From NCBI GenBank assembly GCA_030598425.1, contig JAUVPY010000112.1, positions 1 to 7,428 on the forward strand: 7,428 nt of DNA, given 5' to 3'. Numbering within the stretch: the first letter of the stretch is position 1; each line of letters begins with the position of its first letter. This stretch comes from Anaerolineae bacterium. Its GTDB lineage: Bacteria > Chloroflexota > Anaerolineae > 4572-78 > NAK82. The notes beneath the pieces are model-generated. The model saw only the letters and a program-made list of their open reading frames with translations. It ran no database searches and was not told the origin of the DNA. Below are positions 1 through 5,818 of this stretch, piece after piece. The translations under genes and the position numbers were made by a program.

Positions 1-998
1 CGGGGGAGCCGGTTGAATTCGTAACAGGCGCCCCCAACACACCCACCGTCGCGCCCACCTCCAAACCGCCTACCGGTACACTCGCACCCACGTCACCCCC
101 GACCCTGGGGGCCCCGACGGATACCCCGGTTCCGGAAGAAGCAGAGCCCGAACCTGCGATGCTAAAGGGCGTGATCGTCTTCCCCGTCTACGATGCGGAG
201 GCCGGCACGTATAACGTCTATTCCGCCAAGCTCGACGGCAGCGACCGGACGCTGGTGGCCGCAGAAGCCAGCCAGCCGACCCTCAACTCCGATGGCGAAC
301 GCATCGCTTTCCGTTCCTGGGCTCAAAACCGGGGCCTCATCGAGCGAGGGATTGAAGGTGGCAACGAATGGCAGTTTGATGCCTTTGTCGAAGCCGCCAG
401 ACCTGCCTTTTCTCCCGATGACCAGAGCTTCCTCTTCCAGTCGCGAGAGGGAGGCGAGGAATTCGCCATCTATCGCACCGTTGGCAAGGAGTACGAGGTG
501 CTGCGCCGCGAAGCTTTTCCTGTTCAGGGTGAGGCGCCGGCCTGGACACCCGACGGCGAGAGTCTAGTGTATAAGGCATGTTTGGGGGAGCTGTGCGGCC
601 TGTACAAAATCAATATCGACGGCAGCTCGCCCGAGCAACTCACCGAAGATCTCAGCGACACCAACCCGGCTGTCTCTCCTGATGGGAAAACCATCGCGTT
701 TATGTCTCAGGACCACGATGAGAATTGGGACATATACGTCATAGGGGTTGACGGGTCGGGGCGGAAGCAATTGACCACTGATCCGGCCGCCGATGGCCTG
801 CCGATATGGTCGCCCGATGGCGAAACGATCGCATTTGTCTCTGAGCGAAGCGGCGAATGGGCGCTGTGGGCGATGGACGCCAACGGTCGCAATCAACGCC
901 TTCTCTTCGAGTTAGGCGGCTCGATAGACGGAGTGGTCCAGGTGGACGTGCAAAACTCGAACGGTTGGCTTGAGGAAAGCATCGACTGGGCGCCATAA
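1..998 (+). CDS. C-terminal part of a protein with Pro/Thr-rich linker and TolB-like PD40 beta-propeller (5' end outside window)
   Basis: The reading frame is open from the first full codon at position 3, so the ATG at 159 is probably an internal methionine; no convincing ribosome binding site precedes it. Seen: about 50 residues rich in Pro and Thr (e.g. APNTPTVAPTSKPPTGT), then an acidic stretch, then a 279-residue propeller. Five PD40/WD40-like strands recur every 42-45 residues: QPTLNSDGERIAF, RPAFSPDDQSFLF, APAWTPDGESLVY, NPAVSPDGKTIAF and LPIWSPDGETIAF. The C-terminus IDWAP looks like the start of a further repeat that closes a six-bladed ring with the N-terminal strands. In this family such propellers bind proteins or ligands and are usually extracytoplasmic. 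The P/T-rich linker suggests a flexible tether from a membrane anchor or another N-terminal domain (lipoprotein, transmembrane protein or kinase) lying to the left. The specific function is unknown. A hairpin terminator follows 58 bases after the stop. Confidence 0.85.
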   Translation, partial: GEPVEFVTGAPNTPTVAPTSKPPTGTLAPTSPPTLGAPTDTPVPEEAEPEPAMLKGVIVFPVYDAEAGTYNVYSAKLDGSDRTLVAAEASQPTLNSDGERIAFRSWAQNRGLIERGIEGGNEWQFDAFVEAARPAFSPDDQSFLFQSREGGEEFAIYRTVGKEYEVLRREAFPVQGEAPAWTPDGESLVYKACLGELCGLYKINIDGSSPEQLTEDLSDTNPAVSPDGKTIAFMSQDHDENWDIYVIGVDGSGRKQLTTDPAADGLPIWSPDGETIAFVSERSGEWALWAMDANGRNQRLLFELGGSIDGVVQVDVQNSNGWLEESIDWAP

Positions 999-1056
999 GC
1001 TATATCTCGAAGTAACCGAGACCACGTAATTCCTGATCTCCCCCTCTTCCCATCAA

Positions 1057-1082
1057 GAAGCCCCTGCCTTTGCAGGGGCTTC
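1057..1082 (+). terminator. Strong GC-rich hairpin, probable terminator after the PD40 gene
   Basis: An 11-bp perfect stem, 1057-1067 (GAAGCCCCTGC) with 1072-1082 (GCAGGGGCTTC), closes a 4-base loop CTTT. It lies between the PD40 stop and the promoter of the next operon, the expected place for a terminator. No long T-run follows on either strand, so termination may be partial or need other factors. An ATG at 1084, just past the right arm, is unlikely to be a start codon. Confidence 0.65.
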
Positions 1083-1110
1083 AATGTTGAGGGATAGAAA
1101 TCGCATCACT

Positions 1111-1139
1111 TTGCCGATTCCACATTCTTGTGCTACAAT
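1111..1139 (+). promoter_or_regulatory. Sigma70-type promoter of the toxin-antitoxin operon
   Basis: The -35 TTGCCG (1111-1116) is separated by 17 bases from the -10 TACAAT (1134-1139), with an extended TG at 1131-1132. Predicted transcription start is near 1146, about 34 bases before the AbrB start codon. Two TGCTA copies (1131-1135, 1139-1143) and AAGCA/TGCTT arms (1143-1147, 1160-1164) surround the start site and could be part of an operator for autorepression, as is usual for AbrB-type antitoxins. The operator idea is weak. Confidence 0.7.
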
Positions 1140-1167
1140 GCTAAGCAGAAACCGGAAATTGCTTTGT

Positions 1168-1173
1168 GGGAGG
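1168..1173 (+). promoter_or_regulatory. Ribosome binding site that sets the AbrB start
   Basis: GGGAGG lies 6 bases upstream of ATG 1180. It favours ATG 1180 over the in-frame ATG 1084, which lies upstream of the predicted promoter and directly beside the terminator hairpin. Confidence 0.8.
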
Positions 1174-1179
1174 TTTGGT

Positions 1180-1437
1180 ATGGCTGAGCCTGTGAGCGTA
1201 AAAGTCAGTGGCCGTTACCAGGTAGCAATACCCAGCATCGCTCGCCGTCGTTTGAATATCCAAGCTGGCGATCGGCTGTTGGTGGACATTCAGGATGGGT
1301 TGTTGATTCTGATTCCCCAACCCGAAGACTATGTGGCACATATGGCCGGCCTGCACCGGGAGGTTTGGGAAGGTCTGGATACAACCAGGTACCTCAACGA
1401 GGAGCGAGATGCGTGGGATCCATCAGCGAGCGATTAG
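1180..1437 (+). CDS. AbrB/MazE/SpoVT-type antitoxin
   Basis: An 85-residue protein. Residues about 6-48 form an AbrB/SpoVT swapped-hairpin DNA-binding domain, recognisable from VKVSGRYQVAIPSIARRRLN, then IQAGDRLLVDI and LLILIP. The acidic C-terminal tail (about 49-85, with HREVWEGLDTTRYLNEERDAW) is the usual place where such antitoxins wrap and inhibit their toxin. The start at 1180 is chosen from the GGGAGG site, the promoter upstream, and the fact that homology begins a few residues after it. The downstream PIN-domain gene overlaps its last 25 bases, so the two are almost certainly translated together. By analogy with the family, the antitoxin would repress its own promoter at 1111-1139, better when bound to toxin. 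It could in principle be an AbrB-type regulator without antitoxin role, but the PIN partner argues against that. Confidence 0.88.
   Translation: MAEPVSVKVSGRYQVAIPSIARRRLNIQAGDRLLVDIQDGLLILIPQPEDYVAHMAGLHREVWEGLDTTRYLNEERDAWDPSASD
1399..1404 (+). promoter_or_regulatory. Ribosome binding site that sets the PIN toxin start
   Basis: GAGGAG, inside the antitoxin gene, lies 8 bases before GTG 1413. It supports GTG 1413 as start over the in-frame ATG at 1365, which has a weaker setting and would add 16 residues unlike PIN proteins. Confidence 0.7.
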
Positions 1438-1877
1438 CGGATCACACAGTTATCGGCTTGGACACGTCTATCTTTATATATCACCTTGAGGCACATCCTC
1501 GCTACCGGCATTTGACCCAGGAAGTGCTGACTGGCGTACAGGCTGGTCGATGGAACGCCATAACCTCCACGGTCACGCTGATGGAACTGACCGTCCGCCC
1601 GTGGCAATTGGGGCGACCGGCTGTGGCCCGCGAGTATGAAGCCTTGTTAGTCCACTTCCCGAACTTGACGCTGGTCGACGTGACCCGCGACGTGGCCCGT
1701 CGAGCAGCGCAACTACGGGCTGGTTATGGGCTCCGACCTGCCGATGCCTTGCAGGTCGCCACAGCCTTGCTGCTGGACGCGACGGCGTGGATGACCAACG
1801 ATCATAAGCTAGCGCGCTTGGATCCCACGCTTGACGTCGTTATCTTGGATGACCTGGCCCCTCTGGAAAACGACTAG
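1413..1877 (+). CDS. PIN-domain ribonuclease toxin, VapC-like
   Basis: A protein of 154 residues from GTG 1413. It carries the full set of PIN-domain acidic residues that hold the catalytic metal: D17 in VIGLDTSIFIYHLE, E58 in TLMELTVRP, D111 in LRPADALQVATAL and D130 in MTNDHKL. Known VapC proteins are Mg2+-dependent endoribonucleases that cut tRNA or rRNA and slow growth when the antitoxin is lost. All catalytic positions are intact, so the toxin is predicted to be active; its RNA target cannot be read from sequence. The gene overlaps the antitoxin by 25 bases, which suggests translational coupling and fixed stoichiometry. It ends only 12 bases from the convergent ABC exporter stop, with no clear terminator between. 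An ATG at 1365 is an alternative start. Confidence 0.88.
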   Translation: MGSISERLADHTVIGLDTSIFIYHLEAHPRYRHLTQEVLTGVQAGRWNAITSTVTLMELTVRPWQLGRPAVAREYEALLVHFPNLTLVDVTRDVARRAAQLRAGYGLRPADALQVATALLLDATAWMTNDHKLARLDPTLDVVILDDLAPLEND

Positions 1878-1889
1878 CTCTACCTTCCG

Positions 1890-3845
1890 TCATCCGTCCT
1901 CGGCGACCACGGAGAGCTTTTCTCTTCTGAACTGGGTGTTATACAAATCGGCGTACAACCCGCCCTGGGCCAGCAGCTCGGCGTGGGTACCTTGTTCTAG
2001 CAACTGGCCGTCGTCCATGACCAGGATGACGTCAGCGGCCAGGATGGTACTCAGCCGGTGCGCGATGACCAGGCTGGTACGGTCCTGCATCACCCGCTCC
2101 AGAGCGGCCTGGATGAGTGCCTCGCTCTGAGAATCAAGGGCAGAGGTTGCCTCGTCCAGCACCAAGATGCGCGGGTCCTTGAGGATGACGCGGGCGATGG
2201 CCACCCGCTGCTTTTCGCCGCCGCTCAGTCGGTAGCCTCGCTCGCCAGCCACAGTCTCATAGCCGTCGGGTAGGCCTGCGATAAAATCGTGGATATTGGC
2301 GGCGCGGCAGGCGGCTTCGATCTCCGCCTGGGTGGCGTCTGGCTTGGCATACAGCAAGTTGGTGCGGATCGTGTCGTGAAAGAGATATGTTTCCTGGGTG
2401 ACCATTCCGATCTGTTGTGTGAGTGAAGCCATCGTCACCTGGCGCAGATCGTGGCCATCGAAAGTGATGCGCCCTTCGGTCGGGTCGTACAGGCGGGGGA
2501 GCAGATAAGTGATGCTCGTCTTGCCTGACCCGCTGGGTCCGACCAGCGCTGCTAACTGGCCCGGCTTGATCTCGAAGCCCACGTCGCGCACTGCCCACTG
2601 ACGGTCGGCGGCGCGGGTCACCCAAAAGAGGCTCCTGTCGTCCTCGGAGGAACCGTCCTCCTGGCCGTCCTTGCCATCCTCAGAGACGGCATGGGTGGTC
2701 ACACCGGGCAAGAAGGCCCCGGTTTCGTCGGCCGCCGTGTAGCTAAAAGAGACTTCCTCAAATCGGACGTGTCCCTCTATTCGGTCCAAGGTGACCGCGT
2801 CGGGCGCGTCTTCAATTTCCACCGGTAGGTCCAATATCTCGAACACCCGCTCGAAGCTGACCAGCGATTGGGCGAATTCGACCGGGGCGTTGGTCAGTGA
2901 GGCCATCGGCCCATACAGTTGGGCCAGGTAGGCGGTGAAGGCGACGATGGTACCGATGGTGAAGACACCCGCGATGACCAAACGTCCGCCGGCCCAGAAG
3001 ACCAACGCCGTGCCGATTGCGCTGGCCAGACTCAAGCTGAGGAAAAACCAACGTCCTACGACGGCGCGCCGGACACCTATTTCCTGTACCTCCTTGCTGA
3101 TCCGGGTGAATTTGGACACCTCGTCGCCCTGGCGACCAAACAGCTTGGTTAGCAGCGCACCGCTCACATTGAGGGTCTCGTTCATCATGGCGTTCATCGC
3201 CGCGTTTTTCTCCATAGCCTCGCGAACAATCTGACGCAGCACGCGCCCCACGCGGCGGGCTGGCAGAACGAAGAGGGGAAAAATGATAATGCTCAAAAGA
3301 GTCAACCGCCATTCCAATGAGAACATAATGGCCAAGGTGGTAACCAGGGTCACGAGGTTGGTGATGATGTCTATGAAAGTGCCGGTCACGGCCCGCTGGG
3401 CGCCTACCACATCGTTGTTCAGGCGGCTCATCAACTCGCCGGTCTTGGTGTGAGTAAAGAAACGCAGGCTCATTCGCTGCATATGGGCGTAGAGAGACTG
3501 ACGCAAGGTTGCGATGAGGCCCTCGCCGATGTGTGCGCCAAGATAGCGCTGACCAACGCCGATAAACCCGCTGAGCAGGGAAACCGCAATCATAGCCAGC
3601 GCCAACCGGTTGAGCAGGGCCACATTCCCCTCGGGCAGCGCGACGTCGATCAACTCACGGACGAGCAACGGCGGGATGAGACCCAGCAGAGACACTACCA
3701 GAATAGCGGCCAGCATGAGCAGTGCCTGCCCCCAATAAGGCCGTGCCGTCCAAATCACCCGCAAGAGCAGGGCGCGGTCGACGTGCGGCCGATCCTTCTC
3801 TTCATCGTATCGAATATATGACCACCAACCACCACCGTGAAACAT
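1890..3845 (-). CDS. ABC exporter half-transporter (fused membrane and ATPase domains)
   Basis: A 651-residue MsbA/BmrA/MDR-like half-transporter that should dimerise in the inner membrane and pump out a substrate, probably lipid, drug or peptide, which the sequence does not identify. The membrane domain spans about residues 35-315, with hydrophobic segments near 40-60, 80-98, 157-175, 180-195 and 262-310. The ATPase domain has A-loop Y369, Walker A GPSGSGKT (436-443), Q-loop Q484, signature LSGGEKQR (540-547), Walker B ILVLDE (560-565), D-loop SALD and H-loop H596, so it should hydrolyse ATP. About 40 extra, mostly acidic residues (370-416) sit between the A-loop tyrosine and the next strand, where relatives have a short turn. 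The start is supported by AGGGGAGGA 5 bases upstream and by the distinctive N-terminus HGGGWWSYIRYDEEKDRP. It lies 257 bases downstream of argS on the same strand; no confident promoter was found for it. Confidence 0.95.
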   Translation of the reverse strand: MFHGGGWWSYIRYDEEKDRPHVDRALLLRVIWTARPYWGQALLMLAAILVVSLLGLIPPLLVRELIDVALPEGNVALLNRLALAMIAVSLLSGFIGVGQRYLGAHIGEGLIATLRQSLYAHMQRMSLRFFTHTKTGELMSRLNNDVVGAQRAVTGTFIDIITNLVTLVTTLAIMFSLEWRLTLLSIIIFPLFVLPARRVGRVLRQIVREAMEKNAAMNAMMNETLNVSGALLTKLFGRQGDEVSKFTRISKEVQEIGVRRAVVGRWFFLSLSLASAIGTALVFWAGGRLVIAGVFTIGTIVAFTAYLAQLYGPMASLTNAPVEFAQSLVSFERVFEILDLPVEIEDAPDAVTLDRIEGHVRFEEVSFSYTAADETGAFLPGVTTHAVSEDGKDGQEDGSSEDDRSLFWVTRAADRQWAVRDVGFEIKPGQLAALVGPSGSGKTSITYLLPRLYDPTEGRITFDGHDLRQVTMASLTQQIGMVTQETYLFHDTIRTNLLYAKPDATQAEIEAACRAANIHDFIAGLPDGYETVAGERGYRLSGGEKQRVAIARVILKDPRILVLDEATSALDSQSEALIQAALERVMQDRTSLVIAHRLSTILAADVILVMDDGQLLEQGTHAELLAQGGLYADLYNTQFRREKLSVVAEDG

Positions 3846-3896
3846 TACTATCCTCCCCTGATAAAATGAAACGCTTCACAATACAGACATCCAAAT

Positions 3897-3925
3897 TTGA
3901 CAAACCACCCATTTAGGTGTACACT
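3897..3925 (+). promoter_or_regulatory. Near-consensus sigma70 promoter pointing right, for a predicted small RNA
   Basis: A perfect -35 TTGACA (3897-3902), a 17-base spacer, and a -10 TACACT (3920-3925). Predicted transcription start is near 3932. No plus-strand protein gene follows; instead two hairpins and a T-run do. The palindrome GTGTACAC (3917-3924) overlaps the -10 element and might be a binding site for a regulator. Confidence 0.65.
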
Positions 3926-3931
3926 CGAAAT

Positions 3932-4063
3932 GTGAAAGGCTGCACAATTCGATAGGTTCTGGCATTGACCGGCTGGCAGACTCCCCCCAGCCTGTCAGTC
4001 GGTCTTTCTGCCTCCTTGTTAGAGAAGGGTGCCGGTTCCCCCCACCGACACCCTTCTCATTTT
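3932..4063 (+). ncRNA. Candidate small RNA with two C-rich hairpin loops
   Basis: A predicted transcript of about 132 nt from the promoter at 3897-3925, antisense in orientation to both neighbours (argS and the ABC exporter) but overlapping neither. Hairpin 1 pairs 3967-3982 with 3989-4004: 16 positions, two G-U pairs, one A-C mismatch, loop CCCCCC. The linker 4005-4021 contains CCTCCTT (4011-4017), identical to the anti-Shine-Dalgarno core of 16S rRNA. Hairpin 2 pairs 4022-4036 with 4044-4058, with one C-A mismatch and loop TCCCCCC, and is followed by TTTT. Known small RNAs with C-rich loops bind the G-rich ribosome binding sites of mRNAs; a similar job is inferred here. Hairpin 1 fits the plus strand better, because its G-U pairs become C-A mismatches on the minus strand; hairpin 2 slightly favours the minus strand. 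The family is not recognised. Alternatives are a mobile palindromic repeat or an odd minus-strand terminator for argS. Confidence 0.5.
4022..4063 (+). terminator. Rho-independent-like terminator of the predicted small RNA
   Basis: A 15-position stem (GAGAAGGGTG with CACCCTTCTC as the outer ten pairs, then one mismatch and four more pairs) with a 7-base loop, followed by ATTTT at 4059-4063. The T-run lies on the plus-strand side only; the minus-strand side reads TAACAAGG and lacks one. The element therefore suits a plus-strand transcript, though the stem could also act on argS transcripts. Confidence 0.6.
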
Positions 4064-4102
4064 GCAGGTTTGCGGCCGTTGTCCCCGGTTCTTAATGTCT
4101 CC

Positions 4103-5818
4103 TCACATCGACTCCGGTGCAGATACGCCTATAAGGTGCAACGTGTTCGCCAGGACGGTTTTGGCGGCCAACACCAACTTGAGGCGGGCTTTGCCCAGCT
4201 CGGCGTGGGCCGGATCGCTGGAAACTACGCGGCACTCTTTGTAAAACGAATGGAAGGCCGAGGCCAACCTCTGCGCATATTGAGTGAGGTGGTGTGATCC
4301 CAAGGTATCGGCACAAAGAGCCACAATTTCAGGCAGGCGCAGCATCTGTCGGATGAGTTCCTGCTCAGCCGGGTGCGTCAACAGACTCACGTCCCCCCCT
4401 TCCAACGACACGCCCTGTTCCTGGGCATAGCGGAAGATACTGGCGATACGGGCGTGGCCGTATTGCACGTAATAGACCGGGTTTTCGCTGGATTGCTGAA
4501 CGGCTAAGGTCAGGTCGAGTTCCATTTGACTGTCGGCTGACCGGGTGAGCAGCATGAAACGCGTCGCGTCGGCGCCGATCTCCTCAATCACCTCGCGCAG
4601 AGTGATCATCTCACCGGTGCGTTTGCCCATACGCACCAATTTCCCACCGCGCTTGAGGGTGACGAGCTGATAGAGTAAGATCGTTACCCGATCGGCGTCC
4701 AGGCCCAAGGCGCGGGCGACCGCTTTTACGCGCGGCACGTGGCCGTGATGGTCAGCGCCCCACACGTATATAGCCCAGTCGAAGCCTCGCCTGGCCAACT
4801 TATCCCACACGTAGGCCATGTCGGAGGCGAGGTACGTTGGCCGACCGTCGGAGCGGACGACGACGTTTTCCTTGTCCTCCTGTCTTTCTCGCTCCTGTTC
4901 TTTATCCTCTGTGTCTGTGCTTGGCTCGCTTTCGCGATCACCCTTAAACCATATGGCCCCTTCACGGTGAGTCAGCCAGCCATCGGCGCTGAGCTGGTTG
5001 AACACGGCTCCATACGCGCCGTCGTCGTACAAGCTCTGCTCTGACTTCCACTGGTCAAAATGGATGCCCAGTGCCTCCGCATCGGCCCTGATTCCGACCA
5101 GCGTGCGCTTGAGACCCTCGGTCTGCAGAGCCTTTAGCGCCTCGTCTCGGTCCATACTCAAGAACCGGTCACCGAATTGGGTGGCGACGGCCTCGCCCAT
5201 CTCGACCAGGTAGTGGCCCGGATAGCCGTTCTCAGGCAGGGGCTCGTCGTGGCCTAGAGCCTGGGCGTAGCGGGCATAGAGGCTGGCGGCAAAGACTTCC
5301 ATCTGGTTGCCGGTGTCGTTCACGTAGTACTCGCGCTGCACTTGCCAGCCGGCGGCGGCCAGCAGATTGGCCAGGGTGTCTCCCAACACGGCGTTGCGTC
5401 CAGAACCAAAGGGCAGCGGACCGGTCGGGTTGGCGCTGATGTACTCCACCTGAGCCCGCCGCCCCTGGCCCATGTCCACGTGGCCAAAACTCTGGCCCTG
5501 TTCCAGAATGTCTTCTACCTGCTGCGCCACCCACGCGTCCGAGAGGTTGATGTTGATAAAGCCAGGATGGGCAATCTCCACCGAGCCGATGTAATCCGCG
5601 TGCTCCATACGGGCGACCACTTTCTCTGCGATCTGAATCGGGGCCATACGAGCCAGGCGTGCCATGCTCAAGCAGACAGGCGTGGCGTAATCGCCGTGGC
5701 CCTCATCCTTAGGTCGCTCCAAGACCACCTCGGGCGGGTCGAACTTGGGCAGGTCGCCCTTCTTTTGTGCTTTTTTGATGGCACGTTCGATGAGTTGAAT
5801 GATGTCGTCGCGCTTCAT
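4103..5818 (-). CDS. argS: Arginyl-tRNA synthetase with an atypical HIGH motif
   Basis: A 571-residue, full-length class I ArgRS that charges tRNA-Arg with arginine in the cytoplasm. Domains: N-terminal tRNA-recognition (Add1) domain about 1-92 (GHGDYATPV, HPGFININ), catalytic Rossmann domain from VEYISANPTGPL (124-135), and C-terminal DALR anticodon-binding domain from about 445 (NPVYYVQYGHARIASI) to the end APESM. Two oddities are seen. The HIGH box, commonly HVGHGR in this family, reads PFGSGR (136-141), so both histidines are gone. About 15 extra charged residues lie around 294-318 (TDTEDKEQERERQEDKEN), before VVVRSDGRPTY. The KMSKS region is the degenerate MGKRTG (397-402), which is common in ArgRS. 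The ATG directly follows the polA stop, with GGAAGGAAG inside the polA end as ribosome binding site, so the two genes are likely one operon. Everything else is intact, and it is probably the functional housekeeping enzyme. Confidence 0.95.
   Translation of the reverse strand: MKRDDIIQLIERAIKKAQKKGDLPKFDPPEVVLERPKDEGHGDYATPVCLSMARLARMAPIQIAEKVVARMEHADYIGSVEIAHPGFININLSDAWVAQQVEDILEQGQSFGHVDMGQGRRAQVEYISANPTGPLPFGSGRNAVLGDTLANLLAAAGWQVQREYYVNDTGNQMEVFAASLYARYAQALGHDEPLPENGYPGHYLVEMGEAVATQFGDRFLSMDRDEALKALQTEGLKRTLVGIRADAEALGIHFDQWKSEQSLYDDGAYGAVFNQLSADGWLTHREGAIWFKGDRESEPSTDTEDKEQERERQEDKENVVVRSDGRPTYLASDMAYVWDKLARRGFDWAIYVWGADHHGHVPRVKAVARALGLDADRVTILLYQLVTLKRGGKLVRMGKRTGEMITLREVIEEIGADATRFMLLTRSADSQMELDLTLAVQQSSENPVYYVQYGHARIASIFRYAQEQGVSLEGGDVSLLTHPAEQELIRQMLRLPEIVALCADTLGSHHLTQYAQRLASAFHSFYKECRVVSSDPAHAELGKARLKLVLAAKTVLANTLHLIGVSAPESM

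Noticed and set aside
1084..1179. N-terminal extension of the antitoxin from ATG 1084
   Set aside because: The ATG adjoins a terminator hairpin, lies upstream of the predicted promoter, and the extra 32 residues do not resemble AbrB proteins; ATG 1180 has a strong ribosome binding site.
1847..1895. GGATGAC/GTCATCC inverted repeat as terminator between the toxin and the ABC exporter
   Set aside because: Only 7 bp with a 35-base loop and no T-run; both arms lie in coding sequence. Likely chance.
3450..3821. 123-residue plus-strand open frame opposite the ABC exporter membrane domain
   Set aside because: Antisense shadow; no domain, and the minus-strand frame is a complete ABC exporter.
3873..3950. 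Near-direct repeats GCTTCACAATAC and GCTGCACAATTC flanking the small RNA promoter
   Set aside because: Two mismatches in 12 and a spacing of 66 bases give no clear operator geometry; possible chance.
4011..4017. AAGGAGG on the minus strand as ribosome binding site of a hidden gene
   Set aside because: No ATG, GTG or TTG follows within the usual 5-12 bases on the minus strand.
3846..4102. T-box or other leader riboswitch linked to argS
   Set aside because: The structured region is downstream of argS, not upstream; argS starts directly at the polA stop with no leader.
3965..4297. Plus-strand open frame over the hairpins and the end of argS
   Set aside because: TTG start with no ribosome binding site, runs antisense into argS and covers the hairpins; the protein resembles nothing recognisable.
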